14,008 nucleotides of DNA from Bacillota bacterium (lineage in GTDB: Bacteria; Bacillota_I; Bacilli_A; Acholeplasmatales; UBA5453). The notes under the pieces were generated by a model. It did not search any database. It was not told the origin of the DNA and saw nothing but the letters and a program-made list of their open reading frames with translations. Below are positions 13,576 to 14,008 of this stretch, one piece after another (the stretch's first letter is position 1; each line of letters starts with the position of its first letter). The position numbers were made by a program, and so were the translations under genes. Location: the NCBI GenBank assembly GCA_023436805.1, contig JAEZHT010000087.1, forward strand, positions 1 through 14,008, read 5' to 3'.

Positions 13576-13680
13576 GATTTTACATCGTTGTTTCGCCATT
13601 ATGGGGTTTAATATGATTTTTGGAAGGTTTTGTGAAAATGTGAAAATCTTGTCCTTTTATCTACCATTTTATGAAATATG

Positions 13681-13689
13681 TGGTAAAAT
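13681..13689 (+). promoter_or_regulatory. Extended -10 promoter of pyk
   Basis: TGGTAAAAT (TGn plus TAAAAT) predicts initiation near 13696 and a leader of about 66 bases, the longest in the window. A second candidate, TTGTTT (13588-13593) with TATGAT (13612-13617) at 18 bases, lies further upstream. Confidence 0.5.
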
Positions 13690-13707
13690 ACTTATGGATG
13701 TTAAAAC

Positions 13708-13733
13708 AGGATAAATTGAATCAATTTTTTCCT
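13708..13733 (+). repeat. Inverted repeat in the pyk leader
   Basis: AAATTGA (13713-13719) and TCAATTT (13721-13727) are perfect arms around one base, flanked by AGGA (13708-13711) and TCCT (13730-13733), which can pair as well. It lies between the predicted transcription start and the ribosome binding site, so it could be an operator or an RNA hairpin. Confidence 0.4.
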
Positions 13734-13761
13734 ATGAAAAATCGATTATAGGAGGCATATT

Positions 13762-14008
13762 ATGAAAAGAAAAACCAAGATTGTTTGTACCATTGGACCA
13801 TCAAGTGAAAATGAAGTAATGATTGAAAAAATGATTGAAGCAGGGATGAATGTTGCACGTTTAAACTTCTCCCATGGTTCTCATGAAGAACATAAAAACC
13901 GTATCGAAACCATTCGTCGAGTCGCTGCGAAAATGGGGCGTTTCGTCGGTATTTTGGCCGACACTAAAGGACCTGAAATTCGTACAGGCGTGTTTGAAAA
14001 TGGCTTCG
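13762..14008 (+). CDS. pyk: Pyruvate kinase, N-terminal part (cut by window end)
   Basis: The first 82 codons of pyruvate kinase, which makes ATP and pyruvate from phosphoenolpyruvate and ADP. The start of the TIM barrel is clear: TKIVCTIGPSS (5-15), NVARLNFSHGSHEEH (30-44) with the substrate/ADP-contacting R33, N35 and S37, and ILADTKGPEIRTG (64-76) with the metal ligands D67 and T68. The ATG at 13762 has AGGAGG (13750-13755) at 6 bases. It does not follow pfkA, its common partner in Firmicutes; the neighbour upstream is a terminated asparaginase gene. The frame is open to the window edge. Confidence 0.96.
   Translation, partial: MKRKTKIVCTIGPSSENEVMIEKMIEAGMNVARLNFSHGSHEEHKNRIETIRRVAAKMGRFVGILADTKGPEIRTGVFENGF

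Noticed and set aside
1..14008. CRISPR array, insertion sequence or prophage
   Set aside because: There are no regularly spaced direct repeats, no transposase or integrase, and no terminal inverted repeats with target duplication. The content is ordinary chromosomal genes.

Overview
The window looks like chromosomal housekeeping DNA from an Acholeplasma-like Mollicute or a close low-GC relative. TGA is a stop: the gene fragment at the left edge ends in TGA and tryptophan is always TGG, which argues against the TGA=Trp mycoplasmas. Genes have strong AGGAGG-type ribosome binding sites and AT-rich spacers. The gene set (RsmD, a UPF0154 protein, PlsY, ParE/ParC, a TGS-type uridine kinase, pyruvate kinase) fits that group. 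Placement is by inference; there is no rRNA here.

Left part (1-3870). The tail of an unidentified gene overlaps rsmD (16S rRNA m2G966 methyltransferase). Next come a convergent 55-residue 2[4Fe-4S] ferredoxin gene, a UPF0154 single-span membrane protein, an eight-span membrane protein of unknown function, a minus-strand COG3910-type ATPase, and minus-strand plsY (phospholipid synthesis). Almost every gene has its own promoter and is closed by a clear intrinsic terminator; two terminators serve convergent genes.

Centre (3830-11345). A four-gene plus-strand operon runs from an extended -10 promoter to a strong terminator: parE, parC (8-base overlap), a TGS-domain uridine kinase homologue (1-base gap) and a protein with a winged-helix C-terminus. 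I read the last as a degenerate Fic domain: the catalytic HPFxDGNGR motif is recognisable as NLFTDRNDL. Fic enzymes of the FicT type AMPylate GyrB and ParE, so a catalytically decayed Fic protein encoded with topoisomerase IV is the most interesting observation here.

Right part (11345-14008). A minus-strand 145-residue protein of unknown function is followed by about 0.7 kb without a convincing gene. That spacer holds an orphan promoter and a set of mutually exclusive RNA pairings that could mark an undescribed structured RNA. Then come an L-asparaginase with its own promoter and terminator, and the first 82 codons of pyruvate kinase, preceded by a cre-like palindrome.

A recurrent promoter form is visible: four plus-strand genes have TGGTAnAAT as an extended -10, usually with very short predicted leaders.
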